A DNA stretch of 64,000 bases from an uncultured Prevotella sp. (GCA_945873145.1 CAMCBZ010000012.1:1-64000), one strand, 5' to 3'; positions 7,992 through 17,083 are shown, counted from the stretch's first letter. Notes: a model not told the origin generated them from the sequence alone. Made by a program: numbers and translations.

Positions 7992-9773
7992 CTAATCCAG
8001 CTTCAGTACTGCCAAAAAAGCCTTCTGCGGCACCTGCACGTTGCCAATCTGTTTCATGCGCTTCTTGCCTTTCTTCTGCTTCTCCAAGAGCTTGCGCTTA
8101 CGGCTGACGTCACCACCATAGCACTTGGCAAGAACGTCTTTTCTGACTTGCTTCACCGTCTCGCGCGCTACGATCTTTGCACCGATAGCAGCTTGGATCG
8201 CGATGTCGAACTGCTGGCGTGGGATCAAGTCCTTGAGCTTCTCACACATTCTCCGGCCCAAGGTCACGGCATTGTCCTGATGGGTCAGCGTGGAGAGTGC
8301 GTCAACGGGCTCGCCGTTAAGCAGAATGTCGAGCTTGGCCAACTTCGACGGACGATAGGAGTCTATGTGATAGTCAAACGACGCATAGCCTTTGGAGATA
8401 GACTTCAACTTATCGTAAAAGTCGATGACGATCTCACCCAACGGCAGCATGAAATGCAGTTCCACGCGGTTGCCCGAGACGTATTGCTGGTCGAGCAGCT
8501 CACCACGCTTGTCAAGACAGAGCCGCATGATGGGACCTATATATTCAGCCGCTGTGATGATGCTCGCCCGGATATAAGGCTCCTCGATGTGGTCGATGAG
8601 CGTCGGATCCGGGAGTCCGCTGGGGTTGTGCACCTCCATGGCGTGGCCTTGCTTGTCGTAGACCATATACGAGACATTGGGCACCGTGGTGATCACCTCC
8701 ATGTTGAATTCCCGGTCGAGTCGCTCCTGCACGATTTCCATGTGGAGCAAGCCGAGGAAGCCGCAACGGAAGCCAAAGCCCAAAGCCTGGGAAGACTCCG
8801 GCATAAACGTCAGTGCGGCATCGTTGAGTTGGAGTTTCTCAAGCGACGCTCTGAGGTTTTCATATTCATTGGGGTCGATTGGGTAAACACCGGCAAACAC
8901 CATCGGCTTCACCTCTTGGAATCCCTCAATAGCCTTGTCGCAGGGCTCATCGACGTGGGTGATGGTTTCGCCTACCTTCACTTCGGTAGCGTTCTTAATA
9001 CCCGAGATGACATAGCCGACTTCACCCGTTGAGAGTTGCTTGCGAGGCTCCATGTCCATCTTGAGCACACCCACTTCGTCAGCGGTATATTCCATTCCCG
9101 TCTGAACGAATTTCAGTTTATCCCCGGTGCGGATCACGCCGTTCTCCACTTTGCAGAGCACGATGATGCCACGGAAAGAGTTGAAGATCGAGTCGAAGAT
9201 CAGCGCCTGCAAAGGCTTGGTCTTGTCGCCCTTGGGTGCCGGGATTCGCTCCACCACAGCATCGAGAATGTCGGGAACACCTTCACCCGTCTTACCACTG
9301 GCGCGGATGATTTCAGAAGGATCACAACCTATCAAGTCCACAATCTCGTCCTCTACCTCATCAGGCATAGCGTTGGGCATGTCAATCTTGTTGATGACCG
9401 GGATAATCTCCAAATCATGGTCAATGGCCATATAGAGGTTGGAAATCGTCTGAGCCTGTACGCCCTGGGTAGCGTCCACCACCAAGAGGGCACCCTCGCA
9501 AGCAGCGATACTGCGCGATACCTCATAGCTGAAGTCGACGTGTCCCGGAGTGTCGATGAGATTGAGTATATAGTTTTCACCGTTGTGCTTGTACTCCATC
9601 TGTATGGCGTGGCTCTTGATGGTGATGCCACGCTCTCTTTCCAGATCCATGTCGTCAAGCATCTGGTTCTCGGTGATCTTAATCGTATTGGTGTATTCCA
9701 GCATACGATCAGCAAGCGTTGATTTGCCGTGATCAATGTGTGCGATGATGCAGAAATTCCTTATATGTTCCAT
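7992..9773 (-). CDS. lepA: Translation elongation factor 4 (LepA)
   Basis: A 593-residue translational GTPase, the usual length for LepA/EF4, which acts on the ribosome as a back-translocase or in subunit biogenesis. GTPase motifs are AHIDHGKST (G1), the RERGITIK switch, DTPGHVDF (G3) and NKIDMP (G4). The EF-G-like domains II, III and V follow, then the LepA-specific C-terminal domain with [16 protein letters not shown] near the end. The ATG at 9773 places G1 at residues 11-19. A TAACTTTG box lies 20 nt upstream. A Crp/Fnr gene follows on the same strand. Confidence 0.97.
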   Translation of the reverse strand: MEHIRNFCIIAHIDHGKSTLADRMLEYTNTIKITENQMLDDMDLERERGITIKSHAIQMEYKHNGENYILNLIDTPGHVDFSYEVSRSIAACEGALLVVDATQGVQAQTISNLYMAIDHDLEIIPVINKIDMPNAMPDEVEDEIVDLIGCDPSEIIRASGKTGEGVPDILDAVVERIPAPKGDKTKPLQALIFDSIFNSFRGIIVLCKVENGVIRTGDKLKFVQTGMEYTADEVGVLKMDMEPRKQLSTGEVGYVISGIKNATEVKVGETITHVDEPCDKAIEGFQEVKPMVFAGVYPIDPNEYENLRASLEKLQLNDAALTFMPESSQALGFGFRCGFLGLLHMEIVQERLDREFNMEVITTVPNVSYMVYDKQGHAMEVHNPSGLPDPTLIDHIEEPYIRASIITAAEYIGPIMRLCLDKRGELLDQQYVSGNRVELHFMLPLGEIVIDFYDKLKSISKGYASFDYHIDSYRPSKLAKLDILLNGEPVDALSTLTHQDNAVTLGRRMCEKLKDLIPRQQFDIAIQAAIGAKIVARETVKQVRKDVLAKCYGGDVSRKRKLLEKQKKGKKRMKQIGNVQVPQKAFLAVLKLD

Positions 9774-9793
9774 CTTCTTCTTTATCTTTTACG

Positions 9794-9801
9794 CAAAGTT
9801 A
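9794..9801 (-). promoter_or_regulatory. -7 box of lepA
   Basis: TAACTTTG on the minus strand, 20 nt before the lepA ATG, within the divergent lepA/lipoprotein spacer. Confidence 0.55.
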
Positions 9802-9846
9802 CGAAAAACTAAGCAAATTTGGGTAGCTATCTATCATTATTTTTAT

Positions 9847-9854
9847 TAACTTTG
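9847..9854 (+). promoter_or_regulatory. -7 box of the small lipoprotein gene
   Basis: TAACTTTG on the plus strand, 24 nt before the ATG at 9879. It is the divergent partner of the lepA promoter. Confidence 0.55.
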
Positions 9855-9878
9855 CACAAAAAAGGAATTTCACGCTAT

Positions 9879-10310
9879 ATGAAGAAGATTGGTTTTAGGT
9901 TTTTAGCACCACTGTTATCAGCAAGCTTGATGTTAACAGCTTGTCATCATCAGACGCTGGAGGACCGTGCTGAAAAAGAATGCAAGGACTACACTGCACA
10001 GTACTGCCCTACCCCTTATCAGGAAAATACGCGTACCGACAGCATCGGTTTCGACCGGGCTACACGCACTTTCAACTACTACTATTTGGTCAACGGTAAA
10101 CTCGATGACGCAAGAATCTTCACCGCGCGCCACGACACACTGCGCACGATTCTGCTCAGCGGACTGAAAGAGGACACCCGCAACAAGGCTTTCAAGGACA
10201 AAGGCTACTCATTCCACTACGTCTTCCGTTCAGCCTCATCAAAGAAGGTGCTTCTCGATGTCGTTTTCCATAAGAAAGACTACGCGATGATCAAGAAGGC
10301 AAAGAAATAA
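9879..10310 (+). CDS. Small lipoprotein, function unknown
   Basis: A 143-residue protein with a typical lipoprotein signal: basic MKKIGFRF, hydrophobic core, and lipobox LTAC with the cysteine at residue 22. The mature part begins with histidines (CHHQ), is rich in charged residues, and has a basic C-terminus (HKKDYAMIKKAKK). I recognise no domain. The earlier in-frame start at 9819 overlaps the promoter and is rejected. The gene is single, divergent from lepA, and ends at a clear terminator. Confidence 0.8.
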   Translation: MKKIGFRFLAPLLSASLMLTACHHQTLEDRAEKECKDYTAQYCPTPYQENTRTDSIGFDRATRTFNYYYLVNGKLDDARIFTARHDTLRTILLSGLKEDTRNKAFKDKGYSFHYVFRSASSKKVLLDVVFHKKDYAMIKKAKK

Positions 10311-10384
10311 GTCTTTCGTATGAAAACGACCTACAAAAATTAACTATAACGGATGAGTCCATCATCCATTATCCTATAACGTAC

Positions 10385-10424
10385 TAACTCCTAAGGAATT
10401 TTCTTTCTTAGGAGTTATCTGTTT
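10385..10424 (+). terminator. Terminator after the lipoprotein gene
   Basis: TAACTCCTAAG (10385-10395) and CTTAGGAGTTA (10407-10417) form a perfect stem followed by TCTGTTTTT. The stop codon of the converging MFS gene (10415-10417) lies inside the right arm. Confidence 0.85.
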
Positions 10425-11566
10425 TTATGTGCCAAATACCACGGGTGGACAAGGAAGTTGTAGATGACAAGCGCAGCGACAATCAGACATAGAGCCACGA
10501 TCAGCGCTTCGCGGCTTGCCAAATGCCATCCGAGTGCCATGCCCAGTGCCATTCCCGTCTCCCACGAAAGGAAGAAAGTGCTTTGGGAGGTGCCACGCTC
10601 ACAATGATGAGCCAGCTTGATGAAGAACAGCAAAAAGCGGGAGCCAAGAATGCCAATGCCAAAACCGCAGAAAGCATCCGCAATGATCGTTGCAGCCCGC
10701 TCCTGACGGAAGAGCATCAACAACAAGGCAGCAGCAAGTACAAAACAACCGACAAAAGTCTCACTCTTCAAGTTGGCATTGGCAAAAACATATTTTTCCG
10801 AAATGATGGCCAACAGAAAGCCGGCCAACATATAGAGGAAGAAATGACAAGACTGTTGGGTGCTGATGATGAGTCCCATCGCCAGGGTTGCCAGCATGAA
10901 ATTGAAAAAGAGCTTGGTACCTTGCGGAAGGAAAAATCTGTCCAAGCACATGTGATGAAGATCCTCGCCCGGAGCCTTAAACGGAAAATGAACGCGGGAC
11001 AAGAAAAGGAAGGACAGAGCGGCAAAAGCCAAAGAGACAAACTCTACATAGCCAAAGCCAAACTTATAGTAAGTCCAAAAACCGGCAAAGGGTCCCACTG
11101 CCAACGCCAAGCGCCCCAACCAATCGGAGGAATGATTTGCTTCTGTACGCTGAAACGACTCACAAGTGTCGATGATCAGCGTGCTGACAATTGTCATCTT
11201 AGACAAGCCATACGCTACTCCCAACAGCAGTGCGCCGATGATCAGAAATATAGGTAAGCGATTGTGTGTCAGGGCAAAGAAGCCGATGACACCGGCAAGC
11301 AACAAGATACCGAACAGACACACATGATTGCGGCGGAAGCTCTGCACCAGCCAAGAGATGTTCGGTCCGGGCAGGTAGATGCCCAAACAATAGGCCAGAA
11401 ACACATACACCACCGTCATCATCTCTCCGTGATGAGCATGGAGGGAGAATGGCAATACCGGGAGCAACGCGTATACTGAGGCCGTCAGAAAGAAATTAGC
11501 AATGGCCAGATACCAAAACGAACGATGCCATAGCTTGAAGTGTATGGGAGTATTTTGTGTGTCCAT
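10415..11566 (-). CDS. MFS-type transporter
   Basis: A 383-residue protein with about 12 hydrophobic segments in the Major Facilitator fold, starting directly with a short cytoplasmic tail and a first membrane helix (WYLAIANFFLTASVYALLPVL). No signature sharp enough to name a substrate is visible. It begins 25 nt after the HAD phosphatase gene and is probably read with it from the divergent promoter at 12249-12283. Efflux or uptake of a small molecule is a family-level guess only. Confidence 0.8.
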   Translation of the reverse strand: MDTQNTPIHFKLWHRSFWYLAIANFFLTASVYALLPVLPFSLHAHHGEMMTVVYVFLAYCLGIYLPGPNISWLVQSFRRNHVCLFGILLLAGVIGFFALTHNRLPIFLIIGALLLGVAYGLSKMTIVSTLIIDTCESFQRTEANHSSDWLGRLALAVGPFAGFWTYYKFGFGYVEFVSLAFAALSFLFLSRVHFPFKAPGEDLHHMCLDRFFLPQGTKLFFNFMLATLAMGLIISTQQSCHFFLYMLAGFLLAIISEKYVFANANLKSETFVGCFVLAAALLLMLFRQERAATIIADAFCGFGIGILGSRFLLFFIKLAHHCERGTSQSTFFLSWETGMALGMALGWHLASREALIVALCLIVAALVIYNFLVHPWYLAHKNR

Positions 11567-11591
11567 CCTGTCAATCGATCAATCTTTTTAC

Positions 11592-12230
11592 TTACCTTTG
11601 TTCTGCGAGCAAGACGTTTAAATCGAGATGCGTGAAGTCGTCAACGATGAGGTTGCACCATGGCTTCAATGCTTCGGGCTGGTTGGTAGTAGCCAATCCC
11701 ACGACAAACATCTTGGCGGCATTCAGTGCTTTCACTCCGTTGATGCTATCCTCGAAGCCAATACATTCACTTGGCTGGCAATGAAGACGTTGCGCAGCCT
11801 TGAGATAACCGTCAGGATCAGGCTTGCTCTTGTCAAAATCCTCACTCGTCAACACTGCATCGAAGTAATCGCTCAGCTCAGGATGACAACGGAAGACGTT
11901 GGTCATCTTCAGCTGATTGCTGCTCGTCACGATAGCTGTCGCTAAAGAAGCCTTCTTCACTTGCTTGATGAAGTCTTGAAACCCTGCAATATAGTCGTAG
12001 CTCATCCGGCGCTCAAACTCATTGAGTCTGTCCGTGATGGCTTTCTGTGTCTCGGCTTGACCATTGAAATAGCTGGAAAAGATCTCCACCAGGGTCATTC
12101 CTTTAATCTGATGCTCCAATCCTTTCTCCTGAGGATAGTAGAGCTGGAACTGGCTGCCCCAAAACTTTGTGTACTGGCTTTCAGAATCCACCACTACCCC
12201 GTCTAAATCAAATAATGCTGCTTTAATCAT
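11592..12230 (-). CDS. HAD phosphatase, beta-phosphoglucomutase-like
   Basis: A 212-residue HAD-superfamily protein with motif I FDLDGVVVDSE (residues 7-17), the variant common in beta-phosphoglucomutase and sugar-phosphatase relatives. Motif II shows VTSSNQ, and KSKPDPDGYL with CIGFEDSINGVKA completes motifs III and IV. The helical cap sits between motifs I and II. It is probably a phosphosugar phosphatase or mutase; the substrate is not evident. It is the first gene of a two-gene unit with the MFS transporter. Confidence 0.88.
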   Translation of the reverse strand: MIKAALFDLDGVVVDSESQYTKFWGSQFQLYYPQEKGLEHQIKGMTLVEIFSSYFNGQAETQKAITDRLNEFERRMSYDYIAGFQDFIKQVKKASLATAIVTSSNQLKMTNVFRCHPELSDYFDAVLTSEDFDKSKPDPDGYLKAAQRLHCQPSECIGFEDSINGVKALNAAKMFVVGLATTNQPEALKPWCNLIVDDFTHLDLNVLLAEQR

Positions 12231-12248
12231 TACATTTTATTAAATTCG

Positions 12249-12283
12249 TTGCAAAGTTACGAAATAATCTCGTAACTTTGCAA
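12249..12283. promoter_or_regulatory. Palindromic divergent promoter pair (HAD gene / rsmG)
   Basis: TTGCAAAGTTACGA (12249-12262) and TCGTAACTTTGCAA (12270-12283) are perfect 14-nt inverted copies around a 7-nt centre. The right arm contains TAACTTTG (12273-12280) for rsmG, the left arm the same box for the HAD gene (minus strand 12259-12252). The TTG at the outer tip of each arm falls 21 nt before the opposite -7 box, so each arm may supply the other promoter's -33 element. Confidence 0.7.
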
Positions 12284-12307
12284 TATTATAAGGAAAACCA
12301 ACAGCAC

Positions 12308-12928
12308 ATGCAAACAATAGTCAAATATTTCCCTCATCTTTCCACTGAGCAGCAATCGCAGTTTGCCGCCTTGGATGAGCTTTACCACGATTGGAACACA
12401 AAGATCAATGTCATCTCACGAAAGGATATCGACAACCTCTATCTCCACCATGTGCTCCACTCGTTGGCTATTGCCAAGTTGATTTGTTTTAAGCCCGGAA
12501 CCCATATCCTTGACTTTGGTACGGGCGGCGGCTTCCCTGGCATTCCGCTGGCTATCATGTTTCCTGATTGTCAGTTCCGGATGATCGACGGCACGGGTAA
12601 AAAGATCAGAGTCGTCAACGAGGTAGCTACTGCATTGAATCTTCACAATGTAGAGGGTGTCCATCGCAGAGGAGAAGAAGAGAAAGATCGCTTCGACTTT
12701 GTTGTCTCCCGCGCTGTCATGCCCCTGCCCGACATGGTGAAAATTGTCAGGAAGAATGTTTCCAAGACGCAGCACAACGCGCTCCCCAATGGTGTCATCG
12801 CCTTAAAAGGTGGTGATCTCAGTGAAGAGTTGAAGCCCTTTGGCAAAAAGGTGATGGTCACTCCTATCTCTGACTATTTCACCGAAGAGTGGTTCGCTGA
12901 CAAGCAAATCATCTACTTGCCATTATAG
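12308..12928 (+). CDS. rsmG: 16S rRNA (guanine-N7) methyltransferase RsmG
   Basis: A 206-residue SAM-dependent methyltransferase of the RsmG/GidB family, which methylates G527 of 16S rRNA (E. coli numbering). The SAM-binding loop ILDFGTGGGFPGIPLAI is near residues 67-83, and VVSRAV with the downstream LKGG element completes the family pattern. The ATG at 12308 is preferred over the TTG at 12278, which lies in the promoter. Slightly short but within the family range. Confidence 0.95.
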   Translation: MQTIVKYFPHLSTEQQSQFAALDELYHDWNTKINVISRKDIDNLYLHHVLHSLAIAKLICFKPGTHILDFGTGGGFPGIPLAIMFPDCQFRMIDGTGKKIRVVNEVATALNLHNVEGVHRRGEEEKDRFDFVVSRAVMPLPDMVKIVRKNVSKTQHNALPNGVIALKGGDLSEELKPFGKKVMVTPISDYFTEEWFADKQIIYLPL

Positions 12929-12939
12929 ATTGTTATTGA

Positions 12940-12971
12940 GGCCCGATGATCTTCACTTGCTTTTTCGGGCT
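12940..12971 (+). terminator. Possible terminator after rsmG
   Basis: GCCCGA (12941-12946) pairs with TCGGGC (12965-12970). The T run is inside the loop rather than downstream, so termination strength is doubtful. Confidence 0.35.
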
Positions 12972-13006
12972 GTCTCTGTATATAGAAAAATAAGAATAAA
13001 AAGATC

Positions 13007-13654
13007 ATGATGAATATAGAACGTTTTGTCTGCAACGACATCCGGGAAAACTGCTACGTAGTATCTGACAGCAGCAAGGAGTGTGTGATTGTAGACTGTG
13101 GCGCTTACTACGAGGCTGAAAAGCAAGCACTGAAAAAGTATATCGAGGACAACGGCCTCACTCCTACTCATCTCATCGCTACTCACGGTCATGTGGATCA
13201 TCATCTCGGCGACCGCTTCGTATTCGACACTTGGGGTCTGAAGCCGGAGGTACCCGCATCTGACGAGACTTTCATGCAGCAGCTTCCCGAGCAGGCTGCT
13301 GCCATCATGGGACTGAGACTGACCCAAGACGACTTTGCTCCAGTGGGCCGCTATCTTGCAGCCAATGACACTATCTCGTTCGGTGATCATACCTTCACCA
13401 TCATCGAGACGCCGGGACATTCACCGGGCAGCGTCTTCTTCTATTGCGAGGAAGAGAATGTTGCCTTCTCCGGTGACACGCTCTTCAAGGGTAGCATTGG
13501 GCGAACCGACTTTCAGGGTGGTTCCATGTTCATGATCATTCAGAGTCTGCGCCACATCAGCCAACTGCCCGACGCCACAAAGATATTGCCGGGGCACGGC
13601 GAGATGACGACGATAGGCTACGAAGAGACCACCAATCCCTATCTCGACCGCTAA
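13007..13654 (+). CDS. MBL-fold metallohydrolase (glyoxalase II-like)
   Basis: A 215-residue metallo-beta-lactamase-fold hydrolase. The metal motif [10 protein letters not shown] (residues 60-69), [14 protein letters not shown] and the final PGHGE give the full set of His and Asp ligands of the hydroxyacylglutathione hydrolase-like group. Bacteroidota generally lack glutathione, so another thioester or ester substrate is likely. Two ATGs in tandem (13007, 13010) could serve as start. It lies 20 nt before ruvC and is probably co-transcribed with it. Confidence 0.9.
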   Translation: MMNIERFVCNDIRENCYVVSDSSKECVIVDCGAYYEAEKQALKKYIEDNGLTPTHLIATHGHVDHHLGDRFVFDTWGLKPEVPASDETFMQQLPEQAAAIMGLRLTQDDFAPVGRYLAANDTISFGDHTFTIIETPGHSPGSVFFYCEEENVAFSGDTLFKGSIGRTDFQGGSMFMIIQSLRHISQLPDATKILPGHGEMTTIGYEETTNPYLDR

Positions 13655-13673
13655 CCATCAGCACGACGAGCAG

Positions 13674-14252
13674 ATGAGCAAGAGAGTAAATGCGGAAAAG
13701 ATCATCCTCGGCATCGACCCGGGTACCAACGTCATGGGATATGGCGTCATCAGAGTCAATGGCAACAAAGCGGGGCTGATTGCGATGGGGGTCATAGACA
13801 TGCGCAAGATGACGGATCCTTATCTGAAGTTGGGACGCATCTTCGACCGCGTGACGGGCGTCATCGAGGAATATCTCCCCGACGAGATGGCGATCGAGGC
13901 TCCATTCTTCGGCAAGAATGTGCAGTCGATGCTGAAGTTGGGGCGTGCTCAGGGCGTTGCCATTGCCGCTGCCATCCACCACGACATCCCTATTCATGAG
14001 TACGCGCCATTGAAGATCAAAATGGCAATCACCGGACAGGGCGACGCCTCGAAGGAGCAGGTAGCGGGCATGTTGCAGCGGTTGCTAAAGATTGAGCAAA
14101 GCGACATGCCAAAGTTCTTGGATGCCACCGACGCACTCGGCGCAGCTTATTGCCATTTCCTCCAAAGCTCCACGCCGCAGTCCCAGGACCGGCACTATGG
14201 CAGCTGGAAGGACTTCGTCAACAAGAACCGTGCGAAGGTCAGTGGATTATAG
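13674..14252 (+). CDS. ruvC: Holliday junction endonuclease RuvC
   Basis: A 192-residue resolvase that cuts Holliday junctions together with RuvAB. The acidic active site is visible: GIDPGTN (first Asp), [10 protein letters not shown] (Glu), and [12 protein letters not shown] near the C-terminus (last Asp pair). Start ATG at 13674 lies 20 nt after the hydrolase gene. The C-terminal extension beyond [10 protein letters not shown] (about 30 residues, with a basic NKNRAKV) is slightly longer than in E. coli. Confidence 0.96.
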   Translation: MSKRVNAEKIILGIDPGTNVMGYGVIRVNGNKAGLIAMGVIDMRKMTDPYLKLGRIFDRVTGVIEEYLPDEMAIEAPFFGKNVQSMLKLGRAQGVAIAAAIHHDIPIHEYAPLKIKMAITGQGDASKEQVAGMLQRLLKIEQSDMPKFLDATDALGAAYCHFLQSSTPQSQDRHYGSWKDFVNKNRAKVSGL

Positions 14253-14286
14253 ACGACAACATAAAATAAATCATAAAGATATTGTG

Positions 14287-15771
14287 ATGCAAGAGATTAT
14301 TAAAATTGAAAATGGTGTGACCCGTATGCCCGCGTGGCGCATGGCAGAACCCGTCAACTACACACTCAGAGGTGATGAGCAGCAGGCTATCGTAGGACCT
14401 AACGGTGGTGGCAAGTCTATGCTCATCGACATTCTCGTCGGCCGTCATCCGCTGCTGATGCATGATGTGCAATACAACTTCTCGCCGAGTAACAGCCCGC
14501 TGGTCTCCGACAATATCAAATATATCACTTTCCGCGACGCTTATGGCGGCGACAACGATAAGAGCTATTACCTCCAACAGCGATGGAACCAAATGGAAAT
14601 CAATGAGGAGACTCCTACTGTCGGCTCTAAACTTGAGGAGGCTTATCTAAGATCGGGCGAAGACTCTCCGCGTCATCGCGAGTTGCGTGACAGGCTCTAC
14701 AAGATGTTCAACATCGACAAATTGCTCGACAAATACATCATCCTGCTGTCGAGTGGCGAGCTTCGTAAACTGAAGCTGACCGAGGCTCTTCTCTCCGCTC
14801 CAAGAGTACTGATCATGGACAATCCCTTCATCGGATTGGATGCCGAGGCAAGAGACCAGCTCAAGGAGCTCTTGAAGATGCTTGTCGGACAGCAGAATCT
14901 TCAGATCATCCTCGTCTTATCAAAGAGCGACGACATCCCCGACTTCATCACCCATGTGGTTGAGGTCAGAGACATGAAGGTGCTGCCCAAAGTCACGCTT
15001 GAAGAGTATCAAGCCCATCGTCAGCCTATACCGCCACATGTCTTATCCGAGAGCAAGGCACAAGCTATCCTCAACCTGCCGGAGCGACTGAAGGATTATC
15101 ATGCTCACGACGTGGTGAAAATGCACAACGTACGCATACAATACGGCCAGCGCGTGATCCTCAAGGATCTCGACTGGACAGTGCACAATGGTGAGCACTG
15201 GGCACTCAGCGGACAAAATGGTGCCGGTAAGTCTACTTTGCTGAGTCTTGTCTGCGCTGACAATCCACAGAGCTATGCCTGCGACATCTGTCTCTTCGAT
15301 CAGAATCGTGGTAGTGGTGAGAGCATTTGGGACATCAAGAAGCATATCGGCTATGTGTCACCGGAGATGCACCGCGCTTATCAGCGTGATCTCCCTGCCA
15401 TCAGAATCGTGGCAAGCGGATTGAAAGACAGTGTGGGACTCTACGTCAAACCCGACGAAAGCGAATACGATACCTGTCGCTTTTGGATGTCGGTGTTCGG
15501 ACTTGAGGGCTTGGAAGAGCGGACATTCTTGAAACTCTCCAGCGGACAGCAACGTCTCGTGCTACTGGCACGTGCCTTCGTCAAAGATCCTCAACTGCTG
15601 ATCCTCGACGAGCCGCTACATGGTCTCGACAATAGCAACCGACGCCTGGTGAAAGATGTCATCGAGACTTTTTGCAAGCGACCCAACAAGACACTGATCA
15701 TGGTCACGCACTACGAGGAGGAGCTTCCCGCATGCATCGACCACCGCATCAGGCTTGTGAGACATATATAA
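14287..15771 (+). CDS. ModF-like protein with two ABC ATPase domains
   Basis: A 494-residue cytoplasmic protein with two fused ABC nucleotide-binding domains and no membrane segment, the size and layout of E. coli ModF (490 residues), a protein of uncertain role linked to molybdate transport. Domain 1 has Walker A GPNGGGKS, signature LSSGELRKLKLTEAL and Walker B LIMDNPF, where the catalytic glutamate is replaced by asparagine. Domain 2 has Walker A GQNGAGKST, signature LSSGQQRLVLLARAF and an intact LLILDEP. The ATG at 14287 follows ruvC by 34 nt; an open frame further upstream is a shadow of ruvC. No molybdate transporter genes are nearby, so the molybdate link is only by family. Confidence 0.82.
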   Translation: MQEIIKIENGVTRMPAWRMAEPVNYTLRGDEQQAIVGPNGGGKSMLIDILVGRHPLLMHDVQYNFSPSNSPLVSDNIKYITFRDAYGGDNDKSYYLQQRWNQMEINEETPTVGSKLEEAYLRSGEDSPRHRELRDRLYKMFNIDKLLDKYIILLSSGELRKLKLTEALLSAPRVLIMDNPFIGLDAEARDQLKELLKMLVGQQNLQIILVLSKSDDIPDFITHVVEVRDMKVLPKVTLEEYQAHRQPIPPHVLSESKAQAILNLPERLKDYHAHDVVKMHNVRIQYGQRVILKDLDWTVHNGEHWALSGQNGAGKSTLLSLVCADNPQSYACDICLFDQNRGSGESIWDIKKHIGYVSPEMHRAYQRDLPAIRIVASGLKDSVGLYVKPDESEYDTCRFWMSVFGLEGLEERTFLKLSSGQQRLVLLARAFVKDPQLLILDEPLHGLDNSNRRLVKDVIETFCKRPNKTLIMVTHYEEELPACIDHRIRLVRHI

Positions 15772-15777
15772 AATAGA

Positions 15778-15922
15778 AGCCTCACCCCCGTGCCCCTCTC
15801 CCAAGGAGAGGGGAGTGATATGCTTCAAGAAACCATAGTATCAACCATCACTGCGCCCACCAAAACACCCACAAAGCATTCTACTCCCCCTCTCCTTGGG
15901 AGAGGGGTACGGGGGTGAGGCT
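15778..15922. mobile_element. 145-bp inverted-repeat element (MITE/REPIN-like)
   Basis: A left arm of about 39 nt starting AGCCTCACCCCCGTGCC (15778-15816) and a right arm of about 40 nt ending TACGGGGGTGAGGCT (15883-15922) are inverted copies with few differences. Each arm is itself a palindrome around CTCTCCCAAGGAGAG (left) and CTCTCCTTGGGAGAG (right). The 66 nt between are unremarkable and non-coding. This organisation is that of dispersed non-autonomous repeats. Dispersal in the genome could not be tested here. Confidence 0.7.
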
Positions 15923-16005
15923 GGAGAATGATGAGCTATTTATAATAATGTGTAGGGGGTTCTACCCTATCCCTATGTAATAATGTAGTTTAAAAAAGAT
16001 AGACA

Positions 16006-16497
16006 ATGAAAACGATGAAAATGATTCTCCTTACGCTTGCTTTGGCCTTAGCATCTGTTGAGGTAAATGCTCAGGAGATCTATAACGAGGTAAGACGTAT
16101 GCAAAAACAGTTTGAGACTATCAAACTGGACAAGACCAAGAAAATGGATGAGCGCAAGATTGCATCCTTCAAATGGGATGCAATCGAGTATATGCTCTAC
16201 AAAGCCAAACAGGACAGCACCTTCACCGAGGAGCAACTTGGCAACCAGACCAACGCTATGGTTGACTTTGTCAACCTCTTCATCAAACGTCTGGTTGAGG
16301 CAGGCAGCAGCAAGAGCAAGCGAGAGATAGTTGGAGTTCGCTTCAAAAACGCCAGCATCAACCACAGCTTCTTCCACGACGAGGACAAAGACTTGGTCTT
16401 GGCTTATTACAACAATCCCAAATTCATCACCCAGTTCTCGTTAGACACCGACTGGGTTGAGGCCCTCAAAGAGGTGAGAGCGATGGACTGGAAGTAA
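16006..16497 (+). CDS. Secreted protein of unknown function
   Basis: A 163-residue protein with a signal peptide (MKTMKMILLTLALALASVE, cleavage probable after VNA at residue 22). The mature part is helical and highly charged, begins QEIYNEVRRMQKQFETIKL, and contains DEDKDLV near residues 125-131. No domain is recognised. It stands alone between the inverted-repeat element and a strong terminator at 16532. No clear TAnnTTTG box is seen upstream. Confidence 0.78.
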   Translation: MKTMKMILLTLALALASVEVNAQEIYNEVRRMQKQFETIKLDKTKKMDERKIASFKWDAIEYMLYKAKQDSTFTEEQLGNQTNAMVDFVNLFIKRLVEAGSSKSKREIVGVRFKNASINHSFFHDEDKDLVLAYYNNPKFITQFSLDTDWVEALKEVRAMDWK

Positions 16498-16531
16498 CCA
16501 TTCTTCTTTTCATCTACTCCATCTCTACAAC

Positions 16532-16594
16532 AATCCCCATGATTTCTCTCGCAGTAATCTTATGTCTCCACGAAAGAAATCATGGGGATTTTTG
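16532..16594 (+). terminator. Terminator after the secreted-protein gene
   Basis: AATCCCCATGATTTCT (16532-16547) pairs perfectly with AGAAATCATGGGGATT (16575-16590), followed by TTTG after the closing TT. Confidence 0.85.
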
Positions 16595-16857
16595 TGTGTT
16601 GCCTTAATCGCTTTATGAATTCTTTACCCTATAATATTCCTTGTCGTAATTGTTCGGATGACGGCTACACTGCTTTCAGAAGATTTTCATGTTTATTCTA
16701 TCGTTGTTGAATAAACTGACAAAAAACGGGCCACGAGAAGGCGCTCGTTGAAAATAAATGGAGAGTTAGCCGAAATTTTGCGAATTTTGAGCCATTTTAC
16801 AACGCGCTGACAGTCAATACGTTACGAAATAATCATTTTTCTACTCTTATCAAAGTA

Positions 16858-16901
16858 CCTTTCTGACCAAAAATTCTCTAGAGAATTTTCGGTCAGAAAG
16901 G
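16858..16901. repeat. 44-nt near-perfect palindrome
   Basis: CCTTTCTGACC-a-AAAATTCTCT (16858-16879) and AGAGAATTTT-c-GGTCAGAAAGG (16880-16901) are inverted copies with one mismatch and no loop. Confidence 0.8.
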
Positions 16902-16929
16902 CGAGATGATCATGTCATCTCACCTTTTT
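16897..16929 (+). terminator. Hairpin with T run, overlapping the 44-nt palindrome
   Basis: AAAGG-c-GAGATGA (16897-16909) pairs with TCATCTC-a-CCTTT (16915-16927) around a 5-nt loop and is followed by TTG. Its first five bases are the last five of the preceding palindrome, so the two structures cannot form together in one RNA. Confidence 0.55.
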
Positions 16930-17032
16930 GATCGCTAAAAAAAGCCGAGATGACGAAGTCAACTCACTGAAAAGGCACTTTTATCAAACAAAAATCGATA
17001 GAAGACCCCACCTTTTGCTGCTTCACAAACAA

Positions 17033-17083
17033 AAAAGTCTGTTCGTCGCTCTCTAGATTGTGAGTTGCAGCGAACAGACTTTT
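17033..17083 (-). terminator. Terminator of prmA
   Basis: On the minus strand AAAAGTCTGTTCG pairs with CGAACAGACTTTT, followed by TTG TTT. It lies 30 nt past the prmA stop. Confidence 0.85.

Noticed and set aside
8148..9722. Long plus-strand frames opposite lepA
   Set aside because: They are shadows of lepA, which has all GTPase motifs.
14092..14286. Upstream extension of the ModF-like frame into ruvC
   Set aside because: The residues are the out-of-frame reading of ruvC. ATG 14287 starts directly before the first ABC domain.
16640..16850. Possible decayed insertion sequence in the gene-free stretch
   Set aside because: No transposase-like reading frame or terminal inverted repeats with target duplication could be found by eye.
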